Source: Bacteroidales bacterium
GTDB lineage: Bacteria > Bacteroidota > Bacteroidia > Bacteroidales > VadinHA17
Assembly (NCBI GenBank): GCA_020353115.1
Contig: CP070687.1
Location: 1,978,526 to 1,987,364 of the forward strand
Length of the DNA stretch: 8,839 nucleotides
Direction of reading: 5' to 3'
A program made the translations under genes and the position numbers. Shown here in pieces: positions 7,036-8,839 of this stretch; within the stretch, counting starts at the first letter, position 1, and every line of letters starts with the position of its first letter. The notes beneath the pieces were generated by a model. It worked only from the letters and a program-made list of their open reading frames with translations. It was not told the DNA's origin and made no database searches.

Positions 7036-7770
7036 TCATCTTCCCTCCTCCCGGAAAAGGCTGGTATTCTTTTCCAGAGTACGGAGAACAATCCAGACGA
7101 CAAGAGCCGCTCCGACAAGATAAATCCATAGTAATGACGGATACGGTTTTCCTGCACTAAAATAGTTCCGGGCAAAATCCAGAATGGTGAATGTGATGAA
7201 AATATTTATGAATCCGTTGTATTCTCTTTTTAATACATTCTTCCAAGAAAACCGTAGCTTACTTGCCTGCCAGTTTCTGAATTTGGGAAGAAATGCCGGC
7301 GTATTCTCGGCCCATTCCAGGTATGCCCGTCCGAATTTTTCACGAAGGAAAAACTCCTCGGCAAACATGATACGTTCATAGTATAGCCAGAATACCAGTA
7401 CGAAAAGGACGATAAACATTACAGATTCAAGGAAAAGGGCGATTCCGAGCCAGATTATGAAATTTCCGAGATACAGAGGATGACGTAAAAGAGAATATAT
7501 TCCGGTTGTGTTCAGCACCTCGGCTTTCTGTCCTGCAATATTTCGCCCTGAAGTGTTTCTGGGTGTCTGACCGATTGTTAATATCCGTACACCAAGACCT
7601 GAAAGACTTACAATCAGATAAATAATATCGTGGTAATGGTGAATGGAATATCCTGTAAAATCTCTTTGAGCCATATACACTATGGCTGCAACCAGCAGTA
7701 TTACCGGTAAGTAGCCTCGTCTTTTAAACAACCAGTTGCCACTTCTGTTGAATTCTTCTATCAGCGCCAT
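7036..7770 (-). CDS. Integral-membrane methyltransferase of the isoprenylcysteine/phospholipid methyltransferase superfamily
   Basis: A 244-residue membrane protein with about five hydrophobic segments (roughly 20-34, 47-64, a 103-130 hairpin, 186-200, 211-230). The SAM-binding signature of the ICMT/PEMT group is present: NTTGIYSLLRHPLYLGN (87-103), then an ERIMFAEEFFLREKFG segment (132-147) with the Glu pair, followed by AYLEW. It therefore probably methylates a lipid or a membrane-bound substrate at the cytoplasmic face. Bacteria lack prenylated CaaX proteins of the eukaryotic kind, so the isoprenylcysteine label is only a family name. One characterised bacterial relative, Leptospira LmtA, methylates the lipid A 1-phosphate; the start (MALIEEF, then GNWLFKRR) and length could fit such a role, but I cannot prove it by eye. 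The M14 gene begins 25 nt downstream, so the two are very likely cotranscribed. No consensus promoter was found just upstream. Confidence 0.82.
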   Translation of the reverse strand: MALIEEFNRSGNWLFKRRGYLPVILLVAAIVYMAQRDFTGYSIHHYHDIIYLIVSLSGLGVRILTIGQTPRNTSGRNIAGQKAEVLNTTGIYSLLRHPLYLGNFIIWLGIALFLESVMFIVLFVLVFWLYYERIMFAEEFFLREKFGRAYLEWAENTPAFLPKFRNWQASKLRFSWKNVLKREYNGFINIFITFTILDFARNYFSAGKPYPSLLWIYLVGAALVVWIVLRTLEKNTSLFREEGR

Positions 7771-7973
7771 ATGCTTTAACCCGGGGATGAAAAAGGCTTG
7801 AATGTAAAAGTAGTAAAAAACGGATCAGTTTCTTAAAGAGGCACTCAATGATTTGTTATATTTTAGAACAGCAGAAATTAACTAGGACTGTTGGTGATTT
7901 TTGTTGTAGTGAGTACGGAAGGAGGGGTGTTTGAATCCGATAAGCGTTTGATCCCTAACCGTGATACCAGAGC
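7771..7973. other. Spacer between the OMP gene and the methyltransferase gene
   Basis: A 203-nt gap between two minus-strand genes. It should contain the promoter of the methyltransferase-M14-kynU run and perhaps a terminator of the OMP gene. The best -7-like string on the minus strand is TACTTTTA, one base off TAnnTTTG, without a proper -33 box at the right distance. No strong hairpin, ORF or RNA gene was recognised. Confidence 0.3.
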
Positions 7974-8839
7974 CTAAAAGTTCCATTTAAGGCGTAAAAA
8001 CCCGAATCCCAGGTCTTCCCTGAATTCCCTGAACTTACCGTTGAAGTATTGTGCAATAATTGAAAACGACAGGTTGTCTTTCAGAGATATATCAAGAGTC
8101 GGCCCCACAAAGACAGCATCGAGAGAGGGATAGTAAATGGCAGCAAGATTTCCTGTAAATAGTGGGGTAAAGGGGTATGAAGCCTGCAGGGCAACTGAAA
8201 AATCGGTGAATGAAAGGGTTTTGACAGACAAAGGCATAAAATAGAAATCGCTGAAATTTGCAAATGAAAAATCATAACCACTATACAGGAATTCACCCAG
8301 GATATAAAGAGAATTGCGAAATGTATAGTCTGCTGAAATCCCGAACATCAGAAACCCGGAAGAATCGGAGAAATTCTCCTGTGGATGAAAATAGGTGAAT
8401 TCTCCGCGAAATCCAGCGCCTTTTATGTCACCGGCCCATCCTCCGCCAATAACATAATCTTCGCTATTCAATATTCCCGCCAGAAGCTGGATATCGTAAT
8501 TCCATGTGTTGAACCGGAATTTTCCTGCAGCCGTAATATTATCATTATGGTCTACTTTTGCTGCGACCTCTGCAACGGATGACACTCCTGTATAATACTG
8601 GATGCGAAGGGCATCACTCCCTGGTTTTTCGACATAGTCAAAATCAAAAAAGGAATACGCATTGAAGATGTCATTCGGGTTCCACATTATATTCTGACCC
8701 CAGTTAATTCGTTGTCTGCCTGCCCTGATCTGAAGATTACCTTTGGTAAAATCAATCCATAATCGGTCGATTGCAGAATGGAAGAGAAATGATTCTTCTT
8801 CCAGGATGTTCCCGGAGAGATTCAGCCAACCCTGTTCAT
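7974..8839 (-). CDS. Outer-membrane beta-barrel protein, 3' part (5' end outside window)
   Basis: The frame is open from the right edge to a TAG at 7974-7976, giving 287 residues of the C-terminal part. The Met at 8687 is internal, since the conserved text continues upstream of it: LQIRAGRQRINWGQNIMWNP, then NDIFNAYSFFDFDYVEKPGSDALRI. That RQRINWG...PND block is known from barrel proteins of the phosphate-selective-porin/DUF1302 style. The rest alternates short amphipathic strands and Gly/Asn/Asp turns, with many aromatic residues (for example YIYPSL-like, FTYFHP, FYFMPLS), and the chain ends in FLRLKWNF, an aromatic C-terminal residue as used for barrel assembly. It is therefore most likely an outer-membrane channel or a structural barrel. 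The substrate cannot be read. It is separated from the next gene by 203 nt, so it is probably a separate unit. Confidence 0.8.
   Translation of the reverse strand, partial: EQGWLNLSGNILEEESFLFHSAIDRLWIDFTKGNLQIRAGRQRINWGQNIMWNPNDIFNAYSFFDFDYVEKPGSDALRIQYYTGVSSVAEVAAKVDHNDNITAAGKFRFNTWNYDIQLLAGILNSEDYVIGGGWAGDIKGAGFRGEFTYFHPQENFSDSSGFLMFGISADYTFRNSLYILGEFLYSGYDFSFANFSDFYFMPLSVKTLSFTDFSVALQASYPFTPLFTGNLAAIYYPSLDAVFVGPTLDISLKDNLSFSIIAQYFNGKFREFREDLGFGFLRLKWNF

Noticed and set aside
7011..7175. Upstream extension of the M14 gene to an ATG at 7175 (55 extra residues)
   Set aside because: It would overlap the preceding methyltransferase gene by 140 nt, and the extra residues do not look like the family, whose N-terminus starts at the SNFDGGNIEV block right after ATG 7010.
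5883..7770. CaaX-like protein-tail processing (carboxypeptidase plus isoprenylcysteine methyltransferase)
   Set aside because: The idea rests on family names only. There is no prenyltransferase or CaaX protease gene, and the methyltransferase family in bacteria mostly acts on lipids.
1..8839. CRISPR array, tRNA, rRNA, insertion sequence or riboswitch
   Set aside because: All gaps are short (at most 208 nt), and I found no regularly spaced repeats, cloverleaf, long terminal repeats or known aptamer motif in them.

Overview
The window looks like a stretch of chromosome from a member of the Bacteroidota. Three things point that way. Upstream of the lipoprotein gene there is a near-perfect Bacteroidetes-type promoter on the minus strand (TTTG, 21 nt, TATATTTG). 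Translation starts sit in A/T-rich leaders without clear Shine-Dalgarno sequences. The protein set also fits: a lipoprotein with a Bacteroidales-like helical body, a secreted M20 peptidase, an outer-membrane barrel protein with an RQRINWGQN motif, and a TldD/TldE pair. This placement is an inference from gene content and signals, not from a search.

Layout. At the left, on the plus strand, are the 3' end of tldD (1-376) and a complete tldE/pmbA (387-1733), 10 nt apart and surely one operon. All later genes are on the minus strand. After a 208-nt convergent spacer comes a two-gene unit, transcribed right to left: a predicted lipoprotein (4359-3532) followed after 39 nt by an exported M20 metallopeptidase (3492-1942). 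The promoter just mentioned drives this unit. Next is a three-gene run, again right to left: a membrane methyltransferase of the isoprenylcysteine/phospholipid methyltransferase type (7770-7036), a cytosolic-carboxypeptidase-like M14 metallopeptidase (7010-5883) and kynureninase (5826-4531). A hairpin followed by a T tract lies in the 56-nt gap between the M14 gene and kynU and may uncouple kynU from the two genes before it. At the right edge is the 3' part of an outer-membrane beta-barrel protein (7974 to beyond 8839).

How the genes fit together. The window is rich in peptidases (TldD/TldE, M20, M14), but they act in different places: TldD/E and M14 have no export signal, while M20 has one. 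Kynureninase makes anthranilate or 3-hydroxyanthranilate from (3-hydroxy)kynurenine; no other kynurenine-pathway gene is visible. Nothing here proves one shared pathway, and I see no mobile element, CRISPR array, tRNA, rRNA or defence module. The most useful observations are the promoter pair, the M14-kynU terminator/attenuator, the kynureninase specificity residues, and the pairing of an uncharacterised lipoprotein with an exported M20 peptidase.
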